Source of the DNA: Tubiluchus corallicola
Lineage: Eukaryota > Priapulida > Priapulimorpha > Priapulimorphida > Tubiluchidae
NCBI GenBank assembly: GCA_030141605.1
Contig: JAQGDQ010000006.1
Location: 188,001 to 248,000, forward strand
DNA: 60,000 nt
Direction: 5' to 3'
Shown: positions 1-12,069 of the stretch, piece by piece
Layout: the number at the start of each line of letters is the position of its first letter
Position numbering within the stretch: position 1 is the stretch's first letter
Translations under genes and position numbers: made by a program
Notes under the pieces: generated by a model
Told to the model about the DNA's origin: nothing
Database searches by the model: none
The model's input: the letters and a program-made list of their open reading frames with translations, nothing else

Positions 1-1160
1 ACTGCAAGACGACTATAGATATTTCACTGTCAAGCTTCAGTTTTGTTTGACCTTAACAGATTGATCAGAAAAAGAGTTTGGCTTCACCAACAGTTAATAA
101 GTCAAAGAAAGATGATAATGGCGACTGTCAAACTTTCAAATTAACTCGGAAGTTTAACTGGTCTTGTGAATGTTATTAGTGTGTGCTTATTTTTGCCGTA
201 TTTTAGTAGAAGAGCTTAAGAAAATTCGTCCATTAAAGAAACTAACAATTTTTTTGATGACAATGAACCGAAGTCATTTATTCAATTAGATTATTCAAAG
301 CTTGAAGTTCTAAATGCCAAATAAAAATTATTTCACATTCTCGATTCACATGCATTCTATAATTGTTTTGCCAAACTCACCAGAGAGTTTGCCATCAACT
401 GTTTGCCGGCACTACATTTGCTGTGCTGTACAATAGTAATTATTAATTAGCATTCATATTTGTGATTTGTATTGTGCAAAATTATAAAACTTCGTTATTA
501 GCTTTGGTTATCAAACGTTTGCACAATGCTTTTGATGACTTTTTTGTCCTGTGTTCGAACTGTTGAGAACACTGGGCCAATATATAGCTGCTCATTTGCA
601 AGCGGTACAAGTTTTGTATTATGTCCCATTATTTGATTACGCTAATAGTAAAATCTTATTGAATTTCATACAGATATTTATTCATTATTTATTTGTTTGT
701 TATTTGTTATCTGCAAACATTTCGCTTAATAACTCTATAGGCTTGGCGTCACGAAGACAGAGTCACGAAGTTTACAGGATAAGGGTGGCTAGCCCTGGGC
801 GGGGGAAGGACAACAGTGTGTTGACCTTTGATTTCTAGTGAAGGGGTGAAAGGCAATAGGCGTCAGTTAATTTTTCGATTAGGTCGCAATTCCTCCTACG
901 TCTTTAATTGTTTTCAATTTTATTCACATTTATTTACTGTGGTGTAAATGTGGGCTTTTAAAAAGCTTTCAAGTCTTAGATGTCCGTGAGAAGGGCCAAA
1001 AGGCAAAATCGGGGGTACTCACGTTTGCTGACCATTTACATGCTGACGGCTAAGTACAGAAAACTCATAAGGTGCACTCTCTGAGTAAATGACCCGAGAA
1101 TGCCGGGTCAAATGTCATAGACGGGTCTTCGTTTATTTTTTACACTCCATCTGCTCTTAC
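1..1160. other. No gene seen (left edge)
   Basis: AT-rich DNA with stops in all frames. The open frame at 551-838 is short, has no splice-site support and resembles no family I know. A small palindrome at about 1090-1109 (GACCCG, spacer, CGGGTC) is the only structure noted. Confidence 0.5.
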
Positions 1161-1189
1161 AGTTTTTAGCAAGGGTCAGAATATATGGC

Positions 1190-1690
1190 ATGTGGCTGGT
1201 TGGGGTCGCGCCCTTGTGTATTACTAAATATGGAACATCGTATGTAGGGAAATTTTTCGCTAGGAGGCAAAAATCGAAAAATTCGGGGTTGGAAACAGAA
1301 ATGTGTCGAGCAATAGCATATCAAATGAAAGGTCATGATGAGGCAAAGGCAAATCGAATAGTATATGTTACAGTGGGACCAGCTAACCTGCGACCCCACT
1401 AGAGGACAAAAAGGGGTCAAGGATACAAATGCCTTCCACTGCCAGCCGAAACTAGCTTATAGTACATCAAATGAAAGGTATTTGACATAAATGGTATAAG
1501 TTACGCTGAGATGGGTTGATTTCTGACCCCAGTAAAGGCAAAATAGTTGTCGAGGAGACAAATACCTCCCAGTGTCAACCTAAACTAGCTTGAAATACAT
1601 CAAATGAAATGCCTCAATGAGACCAATTGAATAGCAAAAGTAACGCCGAGATTGGTTGATCTGTGATCCCCATTAATGGTAAAGTATGGG
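1190..1690. repeat. Diverged tandem repeat, ~130-145 bp unit
   Basis: At least three diverged copies of one unit lie head to tail. The shared core TCAAATGAAA occurs at 1321, 1467 and 1600 (spacings 146 and 133). Around the core each copy keeps an upstream AACTAGCTT-like stretch, a downstream GTTACGCTGAGAT-like stretch and a GACCCCA block. The open frames on both strands here are by-products of the repeat. Satellite-like; the family is not identified. Confidence 0.7.
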
Positions 1691-2140
1691 CCAAGCACAC
1701 AACCACGGTTGTCCCAATAAAATATGACCTTCATCTGTTACTATAAGTTGCTGAGCATTAAAATTTTTACAAATTACCCAACTTTAGGCACAACTACGCT
1801 ATTTACAGTCATTTGAATTGCAAAATGCTCCAGGTCACGAACGGTGAAAAACATGGAAACAAAAATATCGTTTTAGTTACTCGCAAACATGAAGAAAAGA
1901 AAAGTTTTTATCATGATCAGAAGAAAGTACACGTGATCACGTTATCCGTAATCGAGACTGCCGAAAAGGGTGTAACCTTTCTTAGTGTTTGTGCCCTTAC
2001 GTGCAGATAAAACAGCTGAAAGCATGATTAAAATGTTTACCAGTTATTTACATCATGTTTGTCATTCAAAGCTTTCCTTCTTTAATTCAATAAATCCTTT
2101 AATTTGAAAGTTGAAATAATATATATATTATACTTATATA
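1691..2140. other. No gene seen
   Basis: The open frame at 1813-2010 has no recognisable content or splice support. The stretch ends in AT dinucleotide runs that lead into the foldback element. Confidence 0.5.
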
Positions 2141-2411
2141 CAAATCAAGTCCCTATCAGCATTTAAATATATATTATATGTATAATGATATATGTAGTGT
2201 ATAATATATATTTAAATGCTGATAGGGACTTGATTTGCTTGACCTGTAATGGCAGAGAATTCCGAAGTAGAATTGCTTGGCTTGATTATAGAGTTCATTC
2301 CATAGTGGGTATTTGTCCTATGGAGCGAACTCCGTAATCAAGCAAGCAATTCTACTTTGGAATTCTCTACCATTACAGGTTAAACAAATCAGGTCCCTAT
2401 CAGCATTTAAA
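2141..2411. repeat. Foldback palindrome / MITE-like element with a third arm copy
   Basis: Bases 2211-2411 form one long imperfect inverted repeat. The left arm begins TTTAAATGCTGATAGGGACT at 2211 and its complement ends at 2411. Inside, the block CCTGTAATGGCAGAGAATTC (about 2243-2262) pairs with GAATTCTCTACCATTACAGG (about 2359-2378), and the arms continue to a ~20 base loop near 2303-2320. A further copy of the outer arm lies at 2141-2165, inverted relative to 2211-2238 across an AT-only spacer, giving a second hairpin. No coding capacity. Best read as a non-autonomous foldback or MITE-type element; the superfamily cannot be named. Confidence 0.75.
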
Positions 2412-2621
2412 ACAAAAATAAAATATAGCCATTACAAATCAGAAAATTGGGGTGATAAGTAATAAATCTGTCACGCGACGTGTATACTGAAATGTCTTTT
2501 AAATTTATCGTGACAATAAATGTTAATGCAGTTGCTTGGCAACTTGCCTGTCAATGTGAATCATCGTTAATTTGTGACCAAATTTTCTTCACAAGAATTT
2601 TAAAGACACTCAAATATAAAA

Positions 2622-5600
2622 ATGTCGTACCCAGGAGAGGGAAGAAGGATGTCTGGGTATGGCTCGCAAGAGTACAGCCCATTGCACAAACAACTACAAC
2701 ACTCTATGAGCATTCAAGTAAGTCATGTAATTCAACTAAGACAACGTTTATTTAGGCTAAATAACTTGTCACGCATGAAAGGATAGGCCTAAACATCAAG
2801 CAATATTTTTTTGAAATTCGTTCCTCTGTAAACAGAACTCGAACATAATGTGAACGGAATGTTGCTTTTTATTTGAAGGTCAGATATTTAAAAATGTTGT
2901 TCTTGGGATTGCTTAGGGGAACTTAAGAAATAATAATTATTATCTGAATTTAATACTGATTAATTTTTAGACTATTAATTAATAATGGAACGAAGTCTTA
3001 CCGGTAGTTATTTTGTATGAAACTAAACCTACTCGAAAGAAATGCAAAAAAACATGTTCAGTTTCAGCCTTACACGAAAATCACTATAGGCCACACATCC
3101 GCATGTGATCAAGGTATTAATTAAACCCCAGCAGCTCACAAATTAATCCAACATTCTAGCCGTTATTTACTGCTAACTGCACTTTTTCTGTGGTGGTTAA
3201 AATCCAGGTTTAGTCCTATAGCTTTTCTTGTTTTCGTTACTTGAACACATTTCCGAGTTCACTCCATTAAACTTAATATAATAACACTGAATTAGAATTT
3301 TCAAATTAAATCAAACTTTATTTAAAATCGGGTTTTACATAAACATAAAAACACTAGCTATTAGGAGCTATTAGGACTTATATAACAAAACTAATCTACT
3401 CAAATAAAACAGTGCTTAAGTACTAAAAAGACTTTACAATTATACATCTAAAATAATACTTTAGACTCTAGATGACATTAAAATAATAATTATATAAAAT
3501 GCTAAATTAGACGCTAAAATTAGCCGTTTGTTTAATCGAGTATAATTAATTGAGTTAAAAACATATTTCAAAATAGCTTATAGTTTAAAAGTGCAGTATA
3601 ATAAGAAAACATAAAACGTCAATTTGTGCGACATGCAGTACATTTACATTCGTCGTCTTTCTATAAGTTTACCATCTTTTGAAACATACCATAGCTTGAT
3701 GCAGTTCGTATATCATTTGGTAATTTATTCTACAAAACTGCAACAGAATATCGGAAAGAGTTTAAACCGTATTTAGTAGATTTGACATACATTTGCAATT
3801 TTATCATATTGGAAAGAGTACCTAGATTCTTTAATTGCTATAAGGTCATGTAAGTATCTAGGTCCTTCTTTGTTTTGAATTTTAAATATTAATGAGGCTA
3901 ATGTTCTTATGCGTCTTACTCGCAAAGAAGGCATTTTTTATTTGTTTAGCAGTGTTTCATAACTTGAGCCTTATTCACTACAGATAAATCTCACTGCCTT
4001 TTCTTGAATTTTTTTCACATTTGTTGTTCGAAAATTCGTATTATTCGAAAAAAACTTTCGCAGATTTGAAAATGAAGTTGGGTTCTGTATGTAGAAACAA
4101 AACCTTTTCACAATTTTCATCCTCTAAATGTCATCTATTCTTATTTAACACAGCGGGAAAAAAGATTACAAAGTATTCACTTAGCAACAAGAGGCGATGG
4201 ATCTAAACACTGGCCAGGGTCAAAAGGATATTCGGAAGAAGAGTTGCAAGATAATCCTGTAAATTACTTCAACACTACCAGAGAAGTATGTCTAAACAGC
4301 TAAAATTAGAGTCGCTATATCGTGACGAAAATACAGACGCCAGACATTGGTTCCTAAATATAAGTCACTTACTTACCCGAACTTAACAATAGAATCAACT
4401 TGTAACTAGGACATGGGAGGGTTCATTTTATGAAGATAATTCAGCAGAAAGAAAAGAAATTTTAAAATTGGAAGTGTTGCCTAATTTGAAGCACTTATGC
4501 ATTATATACCGGTATTCTATATAGTTCTATATATTCTATATGCATGATTAATTGTTTTATATTGTTAGAGGTTTTTTAAACACGACTATATATATTATGT
4601 ATATCGTTTTTATAAATATAGCTACCATTATCTGCAGAAAAAGTACAATACAAAAATGGCACTTATCCTACCTTTACATTAAATTTATTTTAGGGGGTAA
4701 TTCTTTCGCCCTACGATTTAACTTTTCACGCGCCTCAAATGCAGGGTTACAATCAGAAGCTGCATCGAGACGACAGACGAGACAGAAAACTACTCAAAAT
4801 TAACGAAGAGGTACTACTTTTATTTCAAAGTAAGCTCGGCTAATTCAGAGCTCTGGATTACTCTAAAATATAATGTGGATTTTAACATGGGAGAAAGGGA
4901 ATTTTGCTAGGTAAGGAATTGGGGAGAACTTCTGACAGCGCTTTGTATCCCCTCAACATTATTTGGTTTTTAATCAAGTACAACTTTTAATTACGATCCA
5001 TTGAAATAAAGATTTTTTACACTAAAATGCATTTGGCTTCATTTAATTTCTTAAAATTAAGTTATTTTTATTAATTCACCATCTTCTTCAATCAGGTAAG
5101 GTTCGACTCGGTGACATTGTGGATTGTTTCTCTCCGCACTTATCTATCCCTCATCTTCTCCACCATTTTCTGTAGCGATTCCACCTCAACCAGATCCTTC
5201 ATCTGATCCAGCCACCAAGTTCTAGGACTTTGAACTACCCCAGGCTACCTTGAACTTTCCCAGACAAAATGTTTTTTTCCATTGAGCTATATGCTCAATA
5301 TGCCTTGCTTGCCTAGGTAGAACAGTATAAATGAGTGTTGTTAGAAAGCCGCTTTCTCCAGAACAAACTGCTTCGTTTTCCTTTCTCTGCAGCTAATCTT
5401 GAGTAGCCGTCTGTTAGGCATAACCAAAAGATGGCAAAAGATATCTTCCTGTTTTCCTCCAAACTCATTGACACGTTCATGCCCCATTAACAGCAGCAGT
5501 AGCAGAAAACGTAATGCGAACTTCTGGTTGTAAGGTTTCCTCTCAACTGACGTCAATTCGCTTCATTCCCCCTTGTAGTAATTGCCGCCACTTTTCCCTA

Positions 5601-7727
5601 TCGACAGCCAATTCTTCCCAACCAGCATCATCAATCTCTGTTGCGACCACATTTTCAACGTATCCTTGTAATGGAGCTTTTGTTCACCCAGGTTTTCTGT
5701 TCTCTGCTGCCAATTGTCCATAGACTATTCCTTTTGGAACTCAGCTGTCTTCGAGTCGTGCTAAGTGCCCTGCCCATCTTAGCTGCTTTTCGGCTCTTAA
5801 AGCTTCTACACTTGGGCAATTTGCTTTCTTTAGAGCCCCAACATTGGACACGTAATCGTCCCACTTGATGCCCATAATTTCTCGGAGAGGTTTCATTTGG
5901 GCTCTCGTTAGCGTCCGAATATGTCGACAGTATAGCGTACTAGCTTCTATAAAGAGAGGAACAGCACTATTATTCGTCAGTATACTTGTAGTTTCAATTG
6001 TGATGAACAGCTTCGCGTTACGAGATAACCACCACTGCTTTTTGAATCGCCAGAAACCTACTACTGCTGCCGTCTGAATTCTGCTGCCAAATTCTCGATC
6101 AGGTTTTGCTCAATGGCATGCCGACTGTGCTGCAGCGCCGTCTACCCTCGATTGTAGCATTCGTCACTACCATAGTAGCAATAATAGAAATTTCTTGTAA
6201 GGTGAACGATACTCCCCTGTTGATTAGCCTATTCCCGGAAGAGGGCAGTTAGCAGCTCGCATCTCGTGGATGCTACACACTTGTCTTGGGTGTGGAAAGG
6301 CTGTATATCAACACATATATACAAGGCTTACACACAACTGCCTTTTGCCCGAGTGCTAGTTCACATCAGATGCGCTAGCTACATCACATACCTCTACTGC
6401 ATGCAACCTGAAACTACTCAAACTAAGCTACGTACTACATGCTACGTGCTGCACTGGTGACAATACAGAAAACAGTCTTCCCAGAGTTTCTTCACTTTTA
6501 TGTCTGTCCTCTCGGGGATTCTGTGTTTCCTCACAGCCAATCTCTCATATCAAGCCTCCTGCGAAACTCTTTTTTTGCTTTAGTCGTTTGTGACTAAGGA
6601 ACCCAAGAAAATGACCTACACTACGTTTACGATTTCAAGCTGTTCTCCATTCAGCGACATCTGCTGTAACTCTCCATAGTCATCAAGGTTTATCTTACTT
6701 ACATCAAGGTAAAGGCCTGCTGCTTCAACACTTTTCTGTAAAGTTAAACTTGTTTTAATGTTTGCAAAGAATGTTAGAAGGATTTACTAATGTTTTACTA
6801 AATAAAAGTGCGATAAGCGCCTCGTGTAATTAGTAAAATCACTTTAAAGTCGGGGCATTTCACGCTTGGGCACTCCCATTCTGAACGCCCATTCTTCCAC
6901 CAATGGCGTCGTGTATCGGCTGAAAAAAGCAGTGTACTGGCAATTTCCGTCAAAAGTACAATAAGTTTTTACAAACAAATAGATAGTCAATTTTGTGATA
7001 TTTTTACATGAATATTAGATAAGCTGTAGAAGTCTGAAATAGTTTAAGCAGCGCATGCTTACAGAAAGCTACGATGCGCTTACGAAAAGTCGCGAACTCC
7101 GCCATCCGCCAGTTACGTCATAATTTTCAAATCAATGGCACCATGCGCCGCACCTCAAAATTTCTATACAGCGGTAGTATAAATTAACCTTATGCTTTAT
7201 AGAAAGTTTTTTGCAAATTTCTTTGTCTTACGTGATAACAGTAAAATAAGCCCAACTTACTAAATGACTTGTTTTTTCCTTTAAGCCTTTTTAAGATCGT
7301 TTTATATCTTTTAATTCTTCCTTCGAATTTCCCTAGAGATTTTTCGGTCATCGCGATTCCACCTTTCTGTGTAAAGGTTGTGCAACTCAAAATACAACTC
7401 TGTATTACATTTTTAGTCACAATCTCTTTCACAATCAGTTACATCACCAACAGCTAAAGTTGTTCCTGTAGCTGCGTACCTATCGCGTGAGGGCTCACAT
7501 GTAAAAAAGGTAGGGGGGTGACATATGCGTAACATTAATGAAATGTGTGGAAAATACGGCAATCCAGAATGTTTGGAATGTGTGGAACGTAGGCGGCATC
7601 TCTAGACGTGCTGCACAATCCGGGCCTGAAATTGTCGGTTCAGGGGCGTCTGCTGTCGTACTATTGAAACTCGATAAATATAATATGTAATTATGTATAT
7701 GCCTAATAGTAACAGATTACTATAATT

Positions 7728-7814
<87 letters not shown>

Positions 7815-8707
7815 TACTACACACATTTTGATTTGAAAATACTACACGATAAGCAGGTTGTCGTTTAACGGTATCTCAAATATAGTGTTAAGTAGTTCCT
7901 AATCTTTCCGCCTATTTATCTAAGTTAAAATTTGTTTCAGTATCTTAAAAATTTCGATGCTAATTACAAACCCCCAGTTACTAAAATAGCGTTGGTGCGT
8001 TCGTATTACGTGCACGACGCATTTTAATTACTTTTAAATGGACTTTCTAGTTAAAAGCGAATGTTTTTCTAAAGCATTAACTATACGTATAACATAAAAG
8101 GCTATTGTAAGATAAATCTTTGGCTGCAGATGACTGATTTTCTGATCCACTTTCTCGCACTACTACAACAACTTGTTAAGCCTCCATTGATAACAGTGCA
8201 CAGGTCAAGAAGTAGCGCATTCTGCTTACAAAAGTACTTTTAATTCGGACGACACGGTTAGCTTTACAGGGACGGGTGTTTTGCGGTCATCAGCATAATT
8301 GTCCACTCATGTTTAGTGGGCAGGTCTGCGTTACACCTAAGGTGATTAGCAGAGTTCAACTTTGTGATCAGAGATGCTTAGTGATGGAGCACGTGAATGC
8401 GTGCTACCACTGCACAACTTTGGCCTTAATGCATAATAAGCCTAATAATAAGCTCAGTAGGGAAGCACTGGGTGGTTTAAAAATGACTCGGTATAATTTT
8501 TAGGTTTTTAAATTCACACAAATTTTTTTATTGTAGGAACGGACAAAAGCAGTTCCAACTCTAAGCAGCAGCGTATACGGTCACAGAGTGCGTCAGAACA
8601 AGTTAATCGAAAAACCCGCCGTAAGTCGTCACGCAATGACTGACCATATGAAGAAATTCTACACTAACAGAACTGAAAATATAATAGAACATAGTGAAAA
8701 CGTGTAG
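2622..8707 (+). CDS. Small four-exon gene, 154 aa, possibly an axonemal microtubule-inner protein
   Basis: Exons 2622-2717, 4154-4285, 4745-4810 and 8537-8707 (stop TAG). All three introns are phase 0 with clean GT/AG sites (CAA|GTAAGT, CACAG|CGG, GAA|GTATGT, GCAG|GGT, GAG|GTACTA, TTGTAG|GAA), and the joined frame is open throughout. The product is small, basic and hydrophilic, with no signal peptide or membrane segment. Exon 2 holds KHWPGSKGYSEEEL, exon 3 a charged stretch KLHRDDRRDRKLLKINEE, and exon 4 VPTLSSSVYGHRVRQ followed by KKFYTNR. The order charged linker, LSSSVYG-x-R, then an FY motif recalls from memory small ciliary microtubule-inner proteins such as CFAP90/C5orf49; this is a tentative guess. 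Intron 1 carries a LINE remnant and intron 3 a second one plus a (TAA)n run. The gene converges on the chitin deacetylase-like gene. An internal GCC|GTAAGT in exon 4 could act as an alternative donor. Gene structure is fairly sure; function is not. Confidence 0.7.
3295..4035 (-). mobile_element. Decayed LINE 3' end (CR1/L2-like reverse transcriptase tail)
   Basis: Read on the minus strand, broken frames give the C-terminal part of a non-LTR reverse transcriptase. They include VQEKA-type helix remnants (KKIQEKAVRFIC), an LPSLRVRRIRTLA-like line, a KYGLNSFRYSVAVLWNKLP line and a closing CKCTACR. Stops and frame changes make it dead. The end carries AATAAA-like sequence near 3311-3320. It lies antisense in intron 1 of the small + strand gene, just before its second exon. 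Confidence 0.75.
5340..6760 (-). mobile_element. Decayed non-LTR retrotransposon (reverse transcriptase C-terminal part)
   Basis: Minus-strand frames near 6720-6590 give LNGEQLEIVNV followed by FLGSLVTND, the usual strand pair after the RT core. Near 5960-5520 they give LYCRHIRTLTRAQMKPLREI, then MGIKWDDYVSNVGALKKANC, then LRWAGHLARLEDS, and an EIDDAGWEELAVDREKW-like tail. Several in-frame stops interrupt it. Between about 6090 and 6590 the homology is not visible, so that part is either badly decayed or an insertion. Antisense in intron 3 of the small + strand gene. Confidence 0.75.
6761..7729. other. Intronic, no feature seen
   Basis: Intron 3 of the small + strand gene. Open frames on both strands at 7190-7457 overlap each other and look like chance. 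Confidence 0.5.
7730..7814. repeat. (TAA)n microsatellite
   Basis: About 28 uninterrupted TAA units. The polyisoleucine minus-strand reading frame across it is an artefact. Confidence 0.97.
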
Positions 8708-8929
8708 TTTCACTCAATCATTATCTGTTCGCTGTTGTAACGAAGTATTAAAAGTCAAAATTTGATAAATGTGTGCGAATTACGTTTCGGTGTTCATTTT
8801 CAAATTAAGCAAGAAAAGCAAGTTATGTATAAAAAAAGTTTATTTTATCTATGCAAATAAGTTACCGTAATTCTAATCGTCATGCGAATGACATGGATAT
8901 ACACTTAAGTACAACACATATTCAGATCC

Positions 8930-8979
8930 TTTATTCAACCCTTTGACAAGAAACCGACCTACAATGTCCGTTTGATTTT
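8930..8979 (-). terminator. Candidate poly(A) signals of the chitin deacetylase-like gene
   Basis: On the minus strand AATAAA occurs at about 8974-8979 and again near 8930-8936, about 340-380 bases past the stop. The convergent + strand gene ends at 8707, so the two 3' ends lie close together. Which signal is used cannot be told from sequence. Confidence 0.35.
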
Positions 8980-9313
8980 ATTCCAGGCGCGCCTTTTGGA
9001 GAATTCATCATTGTTCCATAAATTAAAATCACAGTGATCAAATAAAATAAAATTCTTACTACCTACCTCATATTAACAATAAATTACATAACAAAGTACA
9101 TTATTTCAAGTACACCAGAATATGAATAAAATTAATGATGAGAAATACTATCAAGACACCTACAATAGTAATGTGATGAAATTAAATAAGGCTCTATTGC
9201 AGCTATAGGCCTAAGTCGTTGATTATTTACATGTCATTTCACTTGTTTACTCTCTTACCGCACGTTTTCAACTTCCTGTATGCTTGCATAGGTCGACTAG
9301 GATTCTGAAGTAC

Positions 9314-11993
9314 TTATAGACGACCCTCTGGATTTCCTACCCATGGGTAGCGAGGAGGACAGGTCTCGGCACAGGTCTCGATGTACCGGTCTCCCTGATG
9401 TTCAATGGAATTTGGTGGATATGTAATATTATAGTATGAGCAAGTGATTGGCTGAGCACAGAGGGGTAAACGATCTGGATAATCACAGTCGAATGCTGAT
9501 TGCCTGCTGTCAGATGATCGAGTTGGATTCCTCATCCAACCAAGGAGTTTGTCAATGGAAACGATATATACATCCTGCAATCGCTCGAGTTCGTCCAAGA
9601 ACTCCTCCATTGCTTCAATGTTGTAGTGCGCTTCGTAGAACCACCTCGCTCTCAAATGAAGACCGAATGGGGCTCTGTTGCTAGTGTAGTGGCGGGCAAA
9701 GTTCGACCTCAGAAGCTCCAAAGATTCTTCCTTACTCAATGGGAAATAGCAGTTATCAACTTCAGCACAAAGAGTATCGTTAGTGTCCAGCCAGTCAACC
9801 ATAGGAACTACCCACAAGTCAGGGAAAGAAGCAGTTGGACACGGCGTTATTACACATTCCTGCGTGCTTCTGTGTCTCAGAGTGTACGGGAACATTGGTG
9901 GGTCCATCTGGGCTGTAGGCATAGAATTATCGTATACAAATCCATTATTGGCCATCATTCTGAACTGAGCGTTTCCTCCTGGCTGCAAGAAAGGAGCACG
10001 GACTCCTATGACGTCCCTTTCATTTACCATTCCAAGCATACTCAAAATCCCTCTTTGGTCTGCCATTTCAGCTGCCCATGTTTGCTCGTCAGCATCTCGC
10101 CAGTAGTCGCTGTTCAGTGATTTACTATAAATAAATAATACTTTTTATACTAATTATCATGTGGAAGAAGCTGCTGATGTGATGAAAATACTTTTGTTGA
10201 TATCATAACAATATTGTGAACTTCTTATTGAGCAAAAAATTGTTTATTAATATCTCAGTTGTCATTATCCAAATTAAACAAACATTTTGATTATAGGGAT
10301 AAACTTTGTAATATTCTAATGACTCACCTGATAGAAAGTACGCCAATCTCATTTCCAATATGGTACAGATCCTGAACTGCTGCATAATCCGTAAACTGAT
10401 GTTCAACGAAAAATGTTCCAGTAATGGGGCATCCATTGGGATTGAGACGCGGTTCACGTCTTCTGTTTGGACCTACTCGCTTCAAGATCTGTTGCAGAAG
10501 ATGGTTGTAGTCTTCCAAGCGGACAGCTGACTCCCAAGTTAGGTAGACGATCTGTGGAATCTCCCCGGCAAGTAGGCCCCCAGGCACATCGGTACCAGAG
10601 CAGAGACAGTCTGGAAGCCGGCAGGTGCTGGGATCACATGGAGTGGCACAATCTACTTCATCAGAGCCGTCACCACAGTCTGGGTTGCCGTCACACTTTG
10701 CAGTCCAGATGATGCATTCGGGAGAGTTCTTACATTGGTACTGGCAGCTGGTGTATGCTGGGTTGGTCATACCTAGAGCGACTTCACTGATTTCAGGACG
10801 AATATGACCACAGACGTCGTTAATAGCAAACTCTGGTGCTTCACATTTACCTTCGTGTCTACTAGTTTGAGACCAGACGCTGTTTTCCGGGCAAAACTGT
10901 TAAGAAAAATAGCACTATAAACTGGAGAGCTCTTATAATGCTAATTTTACGTTTAAGATTTTAGGGCTCATTTAACCTGACAGAATAGCCCACAAATATT
11001 TGATTTCATGAAATGCAAGAAAATGCGAAAAACTTGAAATAAATTTGTGAGTTTAGATCAATGAGCAAACATCTCAATAATTGAGCTATCCAGCCTATGA
11101 ATAGTTTTCCACTCTTTCTTTTATTTATTTTCTACTTTTGTCTTGCGATTATTTGACTGTTGGTCAGTATATTGGTCAATAAATTATTTCCCAATAGTTG
11201 CACAGCTGTAGTAATGCCATTAGACATTTTTAGATATCACATAGTATTTACAATGTAATCTTTTAAGCGGCAATTTTTACTTACTGTAATCTTTGGCCAT
11301 CCATGATCACAGATGTAAAATATTTGGCAGTTATTTGGATCAGCGACGAATGTAGCATTCCCTATCTGAGGATGACACTCATCTTCCACTTCTAATGGCA
11401 CTCCAAGCCTTTTGGATGGAGAGGCCAAAGCTGAAAAAATCGAACAATTTTAAAGTTATACCCATCATTTGCACTTAAACTAAGACAGAAGCATCAATAT
11501 CATTTATTTGTTCTTAATAACAATTATCGGTTTTACAATGTTTGAATGGCCAAAACGCGGTCAATACATTGGTACTCAGTAAAAGGGACTGCACCAAGGA
11601 AAACGAAAACATGATATAGGTTCAGAAAGATGAAATTCTTATAATTAATTTGTTAATAACGAGAGATAACTGTTGATGTACTTCTTGAAAAACAGCATCT
11701 ATTCTTTTATATTGTTGATTTAAGAATATGCTTGAACAGTATTTAGTTTTGTACGTTCACGTCCAATTCAAAACTTCTCATAAATTAAAATGTACTTTTT
11801 GAAAGTCAGAAATCCCCGATTGAAAACTTTCAATATTTCACGCGCGTAATAATATATTTTTGCACTGTAAGCGTTTGCCTTTTCACACACAACACCATAA
11901 AATCGCGTCTGCAATTGCTGATGTTCACTCATACATCACTGTCCAATTTAACTTACCCAGTGTTGTAAGAGCTAGCACTATGATTAGCCTCAT
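9314..11993 (-). CDS. Chitin deacetylase-like secreted protein, probably catalytically inactive
   Basis: Exons in transcript order: 11993-11957, 11430-11285, 10896-10328, 10124-9314 (stop TAA). Splice sites are canonical and phases agree (1, 0, 2); 520 aa. Residues 1-13 form a short hydrophobic leader (MRLIIVLALTTLA), so the protein is likely secreted. Residues ~31-90 are a Cys-rich chitin-binding domain of the peritrophin/CBM14 type. Residues ~112-144 are an LDL-receptor class A repeat ending CGDGSDEVDC. The rest is the polysaccharide deacetylase (CE4) domain. This order is that of arthropod CDA1/2/3-type proteins, which modify chitin in cuticle and tracheae. The domain keeps RAPFLQPGGN (Arg293) and the PYPW-like Cys-rich tail. 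However, the Asp-Asp of motif 1 reads Glu183-Ser184 (LTWESA), the HSxxH metal motif reads Leu248-S-I-S-Lys252, and the late catalytic His is Arg409 (GLHLRARWF). Fold and chitin binding are plausible; deacetylation is not expected. Confidence 0.93.
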
Positions 11994-12017
11994 TGTGGTA
12001 ATGCTCTATGTACAAGA

Positions 12018-12067
12018 ACACTGAGACAGATCTGACTTCGATCGGCGGCATTACTTGTTTATATATG
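12018..12067 (-). promoter_or_regulatory. Core promoter of the chitin deacetylase-like gene (TATA plus initiator)
   Basis: On the minus strand TATATAA sits at about 12065-12059. Two arthropod-type initiators follow: TCAGAT near 12034-12029, about 30 bases downstream, and TCAGTG near 12024-12019. The ATG follows at 11993, giving a 5' leader of about 30-40 bases. Spacing fits a TATA-driven start; usage is inferred. Confidence 0.55.
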
Positions 12068-12069
12068 AA

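Noticed and set aside
9448-10120. Plus-strand open frames up to 164 codons
   Set aside because: They are antisense to the last exon of the chitin deacetylase-like gene, whose minus-strand product is clearly conserved.
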